In this document: piece after piece, positions 18,652 to 26,358 of the stretch
Layout of the letters: each line of letters opens with the position of its first letter
Position numbering within the stretch: the stretch's first letter is position 1
Source: Lacimicrobium alkaliphilum
Lineage (GTDB): Bacteria; Pseudomonadota; Gammaproteobacteria; Enterobacterales; Alteromonadaceae
Direction of reading: 5' to 3'
Length of the DNA: 64,000 nucleotides
NCBI RefSeq assembly: GCF_001466725.1
Contig: NZ_CP013650.1
Coordinates: 434,001-498,000 of the forward strand
Notes under the pieces: model-generated
The model's input: only the letters and a program-made list of their open reading frames with translations
The model's database searches: none
What the model was told of the DNA's origin: nothing
Program-made: the position numbers and the translations under genes

Positions 18652-20742
18652 TCAGAACTGGTAGGTTAGCTGGGCTGAGAGGCTGCGGCCCGGCTGGCTG
18701 TATTGGTTCCGCGGGGTATCGGCGGGCTGCCCGGCAATACTCTGGTAGGGAATATATTCCTTATCCAGCAGATTCTGCAGCGCCAGATTCAGCCGCCACT
18801 GGCCCAGGTCCAGGCCTGCGAGTATATCCAGCCTGCCCCATCCGGCTGCTTGCGCTGAATCGTTATCCGGCACTTTGCTCATGTTGGCTGCGGCACTTAG
18901 CAGTGTGCCGATGTAATAGTTATCGGCGTTGTAGCGCAGCATCATCGTGCCGGACAGCGGTGAGATGGAACTCAGGTAGGTTTGGCTGTCTTTTCCCTGG
19001 CTGTAGGCAATGGCGGTACTGATTTCCCAGTAGTCATTCAGCCAGGCATTGAGGCTTACCTCGGCGCCGTAAATGTGGGCACCGTCTTTGTTCTGATATT
19101 GGTATTCTACCCGCTGCACACCGGGGATAAAGGTAGGCGAGGTGCCCACCACCACAGAATCGATAAAATCATCGAAATCGGCGTAGAAAGCGGCAAGATT
19201 CAGACTGATGTCGCCGTTATGGTATTTCAGGCCCAGTTCGCTGGCATAGCTGGTTTCCGGTTCCAGATCCGGGTTTGGCAGAATCGCATAGAAGGGCTCT
19301 ACACCGTGATTCTGATAGGCCTGATCATGGGGCGGGATCTTAAAGCCCTGAGCGTACTGGGCATACAGGTTAAGTTGTTCGTTGTAGCTGTAGATCATAC
19401 CGAGCTTGGGTGACAGGGCGGTTTCGGTAATATCCGCCAGCAGGCTGGGGTCATACAAAGGATCTTTATTCGCCTGCATACGGTAATGATCCAGCCTGAG
19501 TCCGGCCACCAGTTTCAGGGGCAGGCTTGTCAGCACCATATTGTTCTGTACAAAAACTCCGCCGAGCAAGGTCTCAGCCCCGGGAAAGGCCTTCTGCGGC
19601 TCGCGGTCCTGGCTCAGGGTACCGTCCGTTTTAACACGGGTTTTATAGCGTGGGCGCAGGGTGTCGTAATAGTCGATATCAGTACCAAATACCCAGTGCT
19701 GATCCAGGCGTTGTCCTTTAACGACTTTGTCACCCTGCCAGCGAAACCCGAGAATCTGCTGCTCAAAGCGATAATCGTTATGGTCTGTGTAGGGGCCGGT
19801 TTGTCCGGCGCCAGCGCGCACCTGCAGGCTCTTCTGGCGGTAATCAGAAATATACAGCTGGGTGGCCATAGTGTCATACCACTGGCTGGCAAGCTGGCTG
19901 GTATAGTCCAGTGACAGCGCCAGTTGTTTGTCCAGATCATCGGTTTCGTTGCTGCCAGCGCTGATCACCTGTTGGTTCTGTTGGCGGTATCCGTCGAGCG
20001 TGAGTTTCAGTTGTTGCTGGTGACTGATGTCCCAGTTCAGTTTACTAAGCAGGCTGTAGTTGTCGTAATCGTAGCCCGGCAGGGTTTCGGCAAAATTCTG
20101 AGTCTCATTCCCTTCTCGATAGCTGAAACTGGCCATGCCCTGGGTGTCTCCCCAGCTTCTGGCATGGGTGATATTGGTGTTGGTTTCGTCACTCAGACCC
20201 TGGTAGCCAAGGCTGAGGCGGCTGTGTTGGGTTGCACCGCCGAGTAAATCTTTTGGGTCGGGGGTGGTGATCACCACAATGCCGCCCAGGCCATCGGAAC
20301 CATAAAGCGAAGAAGCCGCCGATTTGGCCACTTCGATGCGTTCAATCTGTGCTACGTCCAGATAGCCGCGACCTACCAACAGGCCGCCGCCCCCGGCGTA
20401 GCCGTCATTCAGACGGCGACCATCTTTTATGTAAATCAGGCGATTACCCCCTATCCCCCGAATGCTGAGCTCCTGCGCCTGACCAGCTTTGCCGGTACTG
20501 CTGATACTGGGGTCATAGCGAAACACATCGGCCAGGCTGTTACTCAGTTGCCGTTCGATATCGGCTCCTTCCATTACCGCTACTGAACCGGCTACATCTT
20601 TGAGTTTCTGTTCGATGCGTGAGCCTGTTACGACTATGACGTCATGCGTTGGTGCCAGGCCCGGGACCTCTTCGGCCACACTCGTGCCAATGAACAGGCT
20701 GGCAAGGGCCAGACTTAACGGGGTGATTCGGAACTTACCCAT
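18652..20742 (-). CDS. TonB-dependent haem/haemoglobin-type receptor
   Basis: 696 residues from the ATG at 20742; a TTG two codons earlier is closer to the AGGAG site and may be the true start. Signal peptide LSLALASLFIGTSVAEE, TonB-box-like HDVIVVTGSR, plug domain with LADVFRYDPSISSTGKAGQ, LSIRGIGGNRLIYIKDGRR and IERIEVAKSAASSLYGSDGL, and a 22-strand-type barrel ending in LSAQLTYQF. The plug wording is that of the TonB haemoglobin/transferrin/lactoferrin receptor family. Divergent from hmuTUV-hugZ, so haem is the likely ligand; FepA-like siderophore uptake is the alternative. Confidence 0.9.
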   Translation of the reverse strand: MGKFRITPLSLALASLFIGTSVAEEVPGLAPTHDVIVVTGSRIEQKLKDVAGSVAVMEGADIERQLSNSLADVFRYDPSISSTGKAGQAQELSIRGIGGNRLIYIKDGRRLNDGYAGGGGLLVGRGYLDVAQIERIEVAKSAASSLYGSDGLGGIVVITTPDPKDLLGGATQHSRLSLGYQGLSDETNTNITHARSWGDTQGMASFSYREGNETQNFAETLPGYDYDNYSLLSKLNWDISHQQQLKLTLDGYRQQNQQVISAGSNETDDLDKQLALSLDYTSQLASQWYDTMATQLYISDYRQKSLQVRAGAGQTGPYTDHNDYRFEQQILGFRWQGDKVVKGQRLDQHWVFGTDIDYYDTLRPRYKTRVKTDGTLSQDREPQKAFPGAETLLGGVFVQNNMVLTSLPLKLVAGLRLDHYRMQANKDPLYDPSLLADITETALSPKLGMIYSYNEQLNLYAQYAQGFKIPPHDQAYQNHGVEPFYAILPNPDLEPETSYASELGLKYHNGDISLNLAAFYADFDDFIDSVVVGTSPTFIPGVQRVEYQYQNKDGAHIYGAEVSLNAWLNDYWEISTAIAYSQGKDSQTYLSSISPLSGTMMLRYNADNYYIGTLLSAAANMSKVPDNDSAQAAGWGRLDILAGLDLGQWRLNLALQNLLDKEYIPYQSIAGQPADTPRNQYSQPGRSLSAQLTYQF

Positions 20743-20800
20743 TTTCAAAAAATACTCCTGTTGTCTGTCAATCATTCTGGGAATAAGATCTAAACGAAAA

Positions 20801-20819
20801 TAGTTTGCATTTGCAACTA
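20801..20819. promoter_or_regulatory. 19-base dyad between haem receptor and hmuT (candidate iron-regulated operator)
   Basis: TAGTTTGCATTTGCAACTA has outer arms TAGTT/AACTA and an inner TTGCA-TT-TGCAA. It lies in the only intergenic stretch shared by the divergent haem receptor and uptake operon, where a Fur site is expected, but it fits the classical Fur box (GATAATGATAATCATTATC) poorly. Confidence 0.35.
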
Positions 20820-20866
20820 GAAATGAGTAATTTATTTCCACGGGTTAATTACAAAGGAGTAATCGT

Positions 20867-21781
20867 ATGGGAATAGTGACCTCGGCTGCGCGGATCCTGA
20901 TGTTGGCAGCAGGGTTCTGGTTGGGTAGTCCGGTGTCGGTTGCTATGGCCGCAGAATCAAGGCTGATTACCGCAGGTGGTACCCTGACTGATATTGTTTT
21001 TGCGCTTGGAGCAGAGCAGGCACTGATAGCGACCGACAGCTCCAGCACCTCGCCCCGCCAGGCCAGGGAATTGCCACAGGTAGGCTATTACCGGGATCTT
21101 TCCAGTGAAGGGGTGCTGTCTTTTGCGCCTCACAGTCTTTGGGTGCTGGAAGGTGGTGGCAGCGATAAAAGCCTGCGACAGATCGAACAGGCCGGGGTGG
21201 ACGTGCAGCGTTTTGCCAAACCAGATTCGGTGCAGGAGCTTTATAGTCTGATTGGGCAACTGGCTGAACGACTGAATGCCAGTGTTAAAGCTGAAACTCT
21301 GATTAGCCAGTTACAACAGCAACTCGCTGGCCTTGAAGCCGGTAATCCACACCGGGTGTTATTTGTTCTGCAGGCCTCTGCCAGAGGAATAATCAGTGCT
21401 GGAAGCGATACCGTGCCACAACTGTTGTTTGATTATAACGGCCTTAAAAATATCGCTGAGCATAAGGGTTTTAAACCGGTTTCGATGGAATACCTGACCT
21501 TACAACAGCCGGATATGCTGATTGCACCAGCCCATACGGTTGCCTCAGTCGGCGGCAAGCAGGCGTTTTGTGCGCAGCCCTCGTTACGTTTATTAAAGGC
21601 GGCGCAGCAATGCCGGTTATTGGTGATGGACTCATTGCTGGCACTGGGTATGACCACACGTCTGCCACAGGCCATTCAACAGGTGGCCGCCTTCAGTGCA
21701 CAGCTGGATTCATCCCGAAACGCCGGAACCGTCAGCCAAAAACAACGCCCGGAAGAGGATTTTTATGCAGCCGGTCGCTGA
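20867..21781 (+). CDS. hmuT: Haem ABC transporter, periplasmic haem-binding protein
   Basis: 304 residues with ribosome site AAAGGAG. Signal peptide (ILMLAAGFWLGSPVSVAMAA), then a cluster A-type solute-binding protein: RLITAGGTLTDIVFALGAEQ, PQVGYYRDLSSEGVLSF (the HmuT haem-binding loop with Tyr), and LNASVKAETLISQLQQQL as the linking helix. It carries haem from the receptor to the inner-membrane permease. Its stop overlaps the hmuU start by 17 bases. The fit to HmuT is good through the GYYRDLSSEG region. Confidence 0.9.
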   Translation: MGIVTSAARILMLAAGFWLGSPVSVAMAAESRLITAGGTLTDIVFALGAEQALIATDSSSTSPRQARELPQVGYYRDLSSEGVLSFAPHSLWVLEGGGSDKSLRQIEQAGVDVQRFAKPDSVQELYSLIGQLAERLNASVKAETLISQLQQQLAGLEAGNPHRVLFVLQASARGIISAGSDTVPQLLFDYNGLKNIAEHKGFKPVSMEYLTLQQPDMLIAPAHTVASVGGKQAFCAQPSLRLLKAAQQCRLLVMDSLLALGMTTRLPQAIQQVAAFSAQLDSSRNAGTVSQKQRPEEDFYAAGR

Positions 21782-22796
21782 ACATCGGCAACGGCCATTA
21801 CTGCTGGCCAGTGCCCTGGCTCTGCTTCTTTGCGCCGCGCTGGCTTTGTCATCCGGACCGGTAATGAGTGACTGGCGTCTGGCTCTGGCCTGGTGGTGGC
21901 CGATGGATTTTGGTGGCATCAACGACCTGCATATTGATGTGGTAACACAGATTCGCCTGCCGAGGTTGTTACTGGCGTTGGTGGTAGGTTGTGTACTGGC
22001 GCAATGTGGTACAGCTACCCAGACCCTGTGCCGCAATCCGCTGGCCGATCCCGGCCTGATTGGTATTTCTGCCGGGGCTGCAGTGGCGGCACTGATGGTG
22101 ATTTCTCTGGGCCCGCAACTGGGTTTTCAGGGGCCGTTGTGGGTCAGCGGCGGTGCTTTTCTGGGTGCCCTTGGCACCACCTTGCTGGTGTACAAACTGG
22201 CGGGCAGTGCTGGTCAGACTTCGGTGGCGACTCTGATCCTCGCCGGCGTGGCTATCAATGCGCTGGCTTCTGCCATTATCGGTCTGCTCAGTTATTTCGC
22301 CGATGACGATGCCTTAAGGCTGATGACATTCTGGCAGATGGGCTCTTTGGCGGGGACCAGTTGGCAGCAGTTGCCATTTGGATTCCTCTGTATGGGGCTC
22401 AGTGCCCTGATGCTGTTTGTCCGCCGCCGGGCCATTAATGCGTTGTTGCTCGGTGAGCGCCAGGCCGGGTATCTGGGTGTGGATGTCCGCAGACTTAAGC
22501 GGGAAATTATTCTTTGGGTGGCGCTGGGTGTGGGCGGCGCTGTGGCGCTGACCGGCATCATTGGCTTTGTGGGGTTGGTGATTCCACATATCAGCCGATT
22601 GCTGGTTGGTGCTGATATCAAACGCCTGATGCCCATGTCCATGTTGCTGGGGGCTGCTGTGCTGACCTTTGCCGACTGGCTGGCGCGGATGCTGGTGTCA
22701 CCGGCAGAGTTGCCTATCGGCATTATCACGGCGCTGGTGGGGGCCCCGTTCTTTTTATACTTACTGCTGCGTCAGAAGCGACAACTCTATGCTTGA
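21765..22796 (+). CDS. hmuU: Haem ABC transporter permease (FecCD family)
   Basis: 343 residues from the ATG at 21765, preceded by GGAAGAGGA; an earlier in-frame ATG at 21696 lies deep in hmuT and lacks a ribosome site. It has about ten membrane helices with FecCD signatures: LRLPRLLLAL-like QIRLPRLLLALVVG, QTLCRNPLADPGLIGISAGA, and GFVGLVIPHISRLLVGAD, whose cytoplasmic loop contacts the ATPase. It overlaps hmuV by eight bases, so translational coupling is likely. Confidence 0.92.
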   Translation: MQPVAEHRQRPLLLASALALLLCAALALSSGPVMSDWRLALAWWWPMDFGGINDLHIDVVTQIRLPRLLLALVVGCVLAQCGTATQTLCRNPLADPGLIGISAGAAVAALMVISLGPQLGFQGPLWVSGGAFLGALGTTLLVYKLAGSAGQTSVATLILAGVAINALASAIIGLLSYFADDDALRLMTFWQMGSLAGTSWQQLPFGFLCMGLSALMLFVRRRAINALLLGERQAGYLGVDVRRLKREIILWVALGVGGAVALTGIIGFVGLVIPHISRLLVGADIKRLMPMSMLLGAAVLTFADWLARMLVSPAELPIGIITALVGAPFFLYLLLRQKRQLYA

Positions 22797-23643
22797 ATTA
22801 TTAAATGTCAGTATTCACCGTGGCCGGCGCCGGGTGATTGAAGATCTCAGCGTGGAACTCAGCGCAGGCCAGATGGTGGTGATTCTGGGTGAAAATGGCG
22901 CCGGTAAATCGACCCTGCTGCGGGCCTTAGCCGGTGATCTGCCCTACCGGGGGGGCATTAATCTGCTAGGTAGCTGTTTAGGCCAATGGTCTGCCGCACA
23001 ACTGGCCGGCACCAGGGCAGTGATGGAACAACAATTTTCGCCGCCACCACTGATGTCGGTGCGCGAACTGGTGGCGTTGGGACGCTATGCAAAAATGGAG
23101 AGTGATACCAGGGCCAATCAGTGTGCTGACAAATGGCTGGAACACACTCATTTAGTTGACTATGGCCACCGGGAAGCGGCGAGCCTGTCTGGCGGAGAAC
23201 AACAAAGAGCGCAACTTGCCCGGTGTCTGGCGCAACTGGACAGCAGCCGGCCAATTCAGAAGATGCTGTTGTTGGATGAGCCTACCTCGGCGTTGGACCT
23301 TTACCATCAGCATCATTGCCTGCGACGGATCAGAGAGTTTGCGGCGCAAGGTAATCTGGTGATAGCGGTTATGCACGATGTCAATCTGGCGTCACTCTAC
23401 GCCGATCATATTCTGTTGCTTAAACATGGCCGGTTAGTGGCTCAGGGCTCTCCGCAACAGGTGCTGCAGGCCAGCACCCTGAAATCGGTGTACGAAATAA
23501 GCATGCATATCAGTGCGCACCCAAACCTCGGCGTCCCTATGGTGTTTTCTGAGCCCGGTAATCAGGATTGCCCGTCACCGATGAGGCTGCAGGGAGCCAG
23601 GCGGATAGCAACTGCTGATGCAAAAGGTAATGACGTAATTTAA
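22789..23643 (+). CDS. hmuV: Haem ABC transporter ATP-binding protein
   Basis: 284 residues from the ATG at 22789, inside the end of hmuU (ATGCTTGA). Walker A is [15 protein letters not shown], the signature is [17 protein letters not shown], Walker B is MLLLDEPTSALD, and the switch His is in VMHDVNLAS. The N-terminal MLELLNVSIHRGRRRVI is typical of HmuV. It drives haem import through HmuU; the hugZ gene begins 15 bases downstream. Confidence 0.92.
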   Translation: MLELLNVSIHRGRRRVIEDLSVELSAGQMVVILGENGAGKSTLLRALAGDLPYRGGINLLGSCLGQWSAAQLAGTRAVMEQQFSPPPLMSVRELVALGRYAKMESDTRANQCADKWLEHTHLVDYGHREAASLSGGEQQRAQLARCLAQLDSSRPIQKMLLLDEPTSALDLYHQHHCLRRIREFAAQGNLVIAVMHDVNLASLYADHILLLKHGRLVAQGSPQQVLQASTLKSVYEISMHISAHPNLGVPMVFSEPGNQDCPSPMRLQGARRIATADAKGNDVI

Positions 23644-23658
23644 TCAAGGAGAATAACA

Positions 23659-24381
23659 ATGAATGAACGTATTGATGCGGCCAATGAGGCCAGACTGCTG
23701 GCGCAACAGTGTCAGACCGCAGTATTTTCGACCTTGTCGGTAAAACTGCAGGGCCATCCTTTTGGCTCGGTGGCGCCGGTAATGATGACAGACAGCGGTA
23801 ATATGGTGTTTTATGTCTCCGATATTGCTCAGCATGCCCGTAATCTGCAACAGGATCCGCGTCTGAGTCTGACCTTGTTCAGGCAGGCTGAACGGGGCGA
23901 TCAGAATGAACAGGGGCGGCTGACGTTGTGCGGTGAAGCCTATCCGCTGACCGAATTGCAAAGTGAGACTTATGCTGACCGTTACTTCAGATTATTTCCG
24001 CAAGCACAGGGTTACCGCAAGGCTCATGATTTCCGGTTCTGGCATTTAGATGTCAGGGATGTCCGCTATATTGGCGGTTTTGGTAAAATCTTCTGGATCA
24101 CTCAGTCTGAGTGGCGGCGGCTTGTGCCGAAATGGTCGGCAAAGCAGGAGACGGATATGGTTGCGCACATGAACGCCGATCACAGCGATGCCTGCCGCCT
24201 GATATTGTGGGACCATTTCACCCTGGAGGGGCAGCCGCAGATGGCCACAGTGTATCCCGACGGCTGTCACTTTGAGCTGGATGGAAAATGCTATTTTGTC
24301 CCTTTTGTCAGCCCTTGCCATACCAGTCAGGAAGTGCGTCAGGCGCTGGTTGCTATGACTAACAAGGCGCGTGCCGCATAG
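23659..24381 (+). CDS. hugZ: HugZ/HutZ-family haem utilisation protein
   Basis: 240 residues with ribosome site AAGGAG. The N-terminal two thirds is a split-barrel FMN-binding-like domain (AVFSTLSVKLQGHPFGSVAP, DIAQHARNLQQDPRLSL, GFGKIFWI); the C-terminal DUF2470 part carries HMNADHSDA with a His expected to bind haem. HutZ/HugZ proteins break down haem in the cytoplasm to free iron. Last gene of the hmuTUV-hugZ operon, followed by repeat DNA. Confidence 0.9.
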   Translation: MNERIDAANEARLLAQQCQTAVFSTLSVKLQGHPFGSVAPVMMTDSGNMVFYVSDIAQHARNLQQDPRLSLTLFRQAERGDQNEQGRLTLCGEAYPLTELQSETYADRYFRLFPQAQGYRKAHDFRFWHLDVRDVRYIGGFGKIFWITQSEWRRLVPKWSAKQETDMVAHMNADHSDACRLILWDHFTLEGQPQMATVYPDGCHFELDGKCYFVPFVSPCHTSQEVRQALVAMTNKARAA

Positions 24382-24712
24382 CTGGTGGCGTGAGGAGTAA
24401 TGGCGGTGGAATGCCATCCCGTCATCCTCACGGATGTCATGATCTCTTTCGCACAGCGGTGTTGTTTAACCTTACCCCTTTGCAGTTTGATAAAGATTCC
24501 GGCCCGGTGGCCGGAATGATGGAGTGAAGTGAGAATGCCGCAGGGTTACCCGGATTCCGCTTCGCTACATCCAGGCTACAAAAGCAGTGTCATCCTGAAG
24601 CACGTCAGGATCTCTTTTTGGTCGGTTGTGTTGCCCGGATTTGACTCCTCAGCTGAATGATAAAGGTTCCGGGGCAAGCCCGGAATGACGCCGGGCTACC
24701 CGTTATGTGTTT
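24382..24712. repeat. Composite dispersed repeats between hugZ and pdsO
   Basis: No gene is supported. Two rounds of the composite repeat follow one another: CATCCTCACGGATGTCATGATC (24423-24444), GATAAAGATTCCGG...CCGGAATGATG (24488-24519), CCCGGATTCCGCTTCGC...CCAGGCTAC (24548-24578), CATCCTGAAGCACGTCAGGATC (24591-24612) and GATAAAGGTTCCGGGGCAAG...GGAATGACG (24659-24690). This is where the sortase-system target and sortase genes would be expected in a typical pds locus. Confidence 0.8.
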
Positions 24713-25438
24713 TTACCTGTTGGCCGCGGTTTGCGGGCCTTCGGCAGTGAGGGTCAGAGATACCCGGCGGTCAAAGGCGTTGCCGTCTAAAGAAGGCTGA
24801 GGATCCAGTGGTTTGCTGGCGCCCAGAGCTTTACTCTGAATGCGCCCGGCGGAGATGCCTTTCGCCAGTAATTGTTGTTTCACCGAGTCTATCCGCTGTG
24901 CCGAGAGTTGTTTGTTGTAGCCGGCGTCGCCGCGGCGATCGGCATGGCCGGTCAGCTCCACCCGCAGTGCCTTGTTGCTGTTAAGCAGTTTGGCCAGTTC
25001 CTCCAGCTGTTGCTGATAGATTGACTCCAGTTTTGCCGAACCGGTGCGAAACTGCACATTCAGGCTTAAATTCGGCAGGCCGTCGAGCAACTCGTCGTTA
25101 TTCATGGAAACCAGTTGGGTACGGTTTTGCTCCTGAGCGCTGCGCAGTTGCGTAAGCAGGGTCTGATTGGAAGCCAGCAATTGATTGATCTCTGCTTCAT
25201 GCTGATTCAGGGCGGTATTCAGATGTTTCATTTCTTCGTCGGCGGCCACAGAGTTGCCGATAAACAACCCGCCGATACCGCCGATTACGGCACCGAGTGG
25301 GCCACCGGCGACGGCGCCCACGACCAGGCCGGAACCAAAGCCGATGTTCTGGGCCTTTTTAATCTCTTTTTCACCGGCCATGGCGGCAGGGGCTGACAGG
25401 GCGGCGATGATGGTGGTGGTGAGGATCAGTTTTTTCAT
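24713..25438 (-). CDS. pdsO: OmpA-family protein of the Pds sortase system
   Basis: 241 residues from the ATG at 25438 (a start at 25459 would spoil the signal peptide). Signal peptide KKLILTTTIIAALSAPAAMA, then a glycine-rich hydrophobic stretch (GFGSGLVVGAVAGGPLGAVI) near residues 33-62, a coiled coil near 68-110, and a C-terminal OmpA-like domain (LSLNVQFRTGSAKLE, ELTGHADRRGDAGYNKQLS, NAFDRRVSLTL) that binds peptidoglycan. Layout and neighbours match PdsO of the proteobacterial dedicated sortase system. It is divergent from pdsR. No sortase or sortase substrate lies beside it. Confidence 0.85.
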   Translation of the reverse strand: MKKLILTTTIIAALSAPAAMAGEKEIKKAQNIGFGSGLVVGAVAGGPLGAVIGGIGGLFIGNSVAADEEMKHLNTALNQHEAEINQLLASNQTLLTQLRSAQEQNRTQLVSMNNDELLDGLPNLSLNVQFRTGSAKLESIYQQQLEELAKLLNSNKALRVELTGHADRRGDAGYNKQLSAQRIDSVKQQLLAKGISAGRIQSKALGASKPLDPQPSLDGNAFDRRVSLTLTAEGPQTAANR

Positions 25439-25653
25439 GGTGTTCTCCTTGGATTGCATTTTTTGCCTGGGTGTTTTTGATTGTGGTTATTAAACACCTC
25501 TGAATTGGCACAAAAGGGGAACAAAAAGGGCAATCTGAAGATCAATTGTGGCAACAATATGGCTTTTTATTCCGTTGGTCGCCAGGCGCTGGTTTAGGCG
25601 CTTAATTGCGGTATAGTCCGGGATAATTGAGATACAAAAGAGGTCGTCTGCCA

Positions 25654-26352
25654 GTGGGCCGCAGAATCGCAATAGTCGAAGATGAAGACGCAATCAGAGA
25701 AAACTACGCAGCGGTGCTGCGCCGCCAGGGCTATGAGGTGCTGACCTTTGCCAACCGCAAACAGGCCATGCACAGCTTCGATCAGCGCCTGCCCGATCTG
25801 GCCATTATTGATATTGGCCTGGAAGATGAGATGGACGGTGGCTTTTTGCTATGTCAGTCGCTGCGTAAGTTGTCTTCGTCCTTGCCGATTATTTTTCTGA
25901 CAGCCAGAGACAGTGACCTGGATACGGTTTCAGGCCTGCGCATGGGCGCCGATGATTACCTGACCAAGGATATCAGTATGCCCCATATGACGGCGCGCAT
26001 CTCGGCATTGTTCCGGCGCATGGAGGCCCTGAGCGAACCGCAGGACAGTGAACAGCGGGTCAATTGTGGCAGTCTGGAACTGGATCTTAAACGTATGCAG
26101 GCCCACTGGAAGGGGCTGGCGGTAGACCTCACCGTCACGGAGTTCTGGATGGTGCATGCCCTGGCCCGGTTCGCCGGCCATGTAAAAAGCCGTCAACATC
26201 TGATGCAGGATGCCAAAGTGGTGGTGGATGACAGCACTATCACTTCTCATATCAAGCGTATCCGCAAAAAATTTATCCAGCTGGACACCGGTTTTGACTG
26301 TATTGATACGGTCTACGGCATGGGGTACCGCTGGACTACAGACGGAGATTAA
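25654..26352 (+). CDS. pdsR: Response regulator of the Pds sortase system
   Basis: 232 residues from a GTG at 25654 with AGAGGT nine bases upstream; a TTG at 25627 is the only longer option and lies before that site. OmpR/PhoB type: receiver domain with acidic pocket (AIVEDEDAIRENY) and phospho-acceptor Asp in LAIIDIGLEDE, then a winged-helix domain (VDLTVTEFWMVHALAR, SRQHLMQDA, VYGMGYRW). Six bases separate it from pdsS, its cognate kinase. Confidence 0.87.
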   Translation: MGRRIAIVEDEDAIRENYAAVLRRQGYEVLTFANRKQAMHSFDQRLPDLAIIDIGLEDEMDGGFLLCQSLRKLSSSLPIIFLTARDSDLDTVSGLRMGADDYLTKDISMPHMTARISALFRRMEALSEPQDSEQRVNCGSLELDLKRMQAHWKGLAVDLTVTEFWMVHALARFAGHVKSRQHLMQDAKVVVDDSTITSHIKRIRKKFIQLDTGFDCIDTVYGMGYRWTTDGD

Positions 26353-26358
26353 GGGCTT

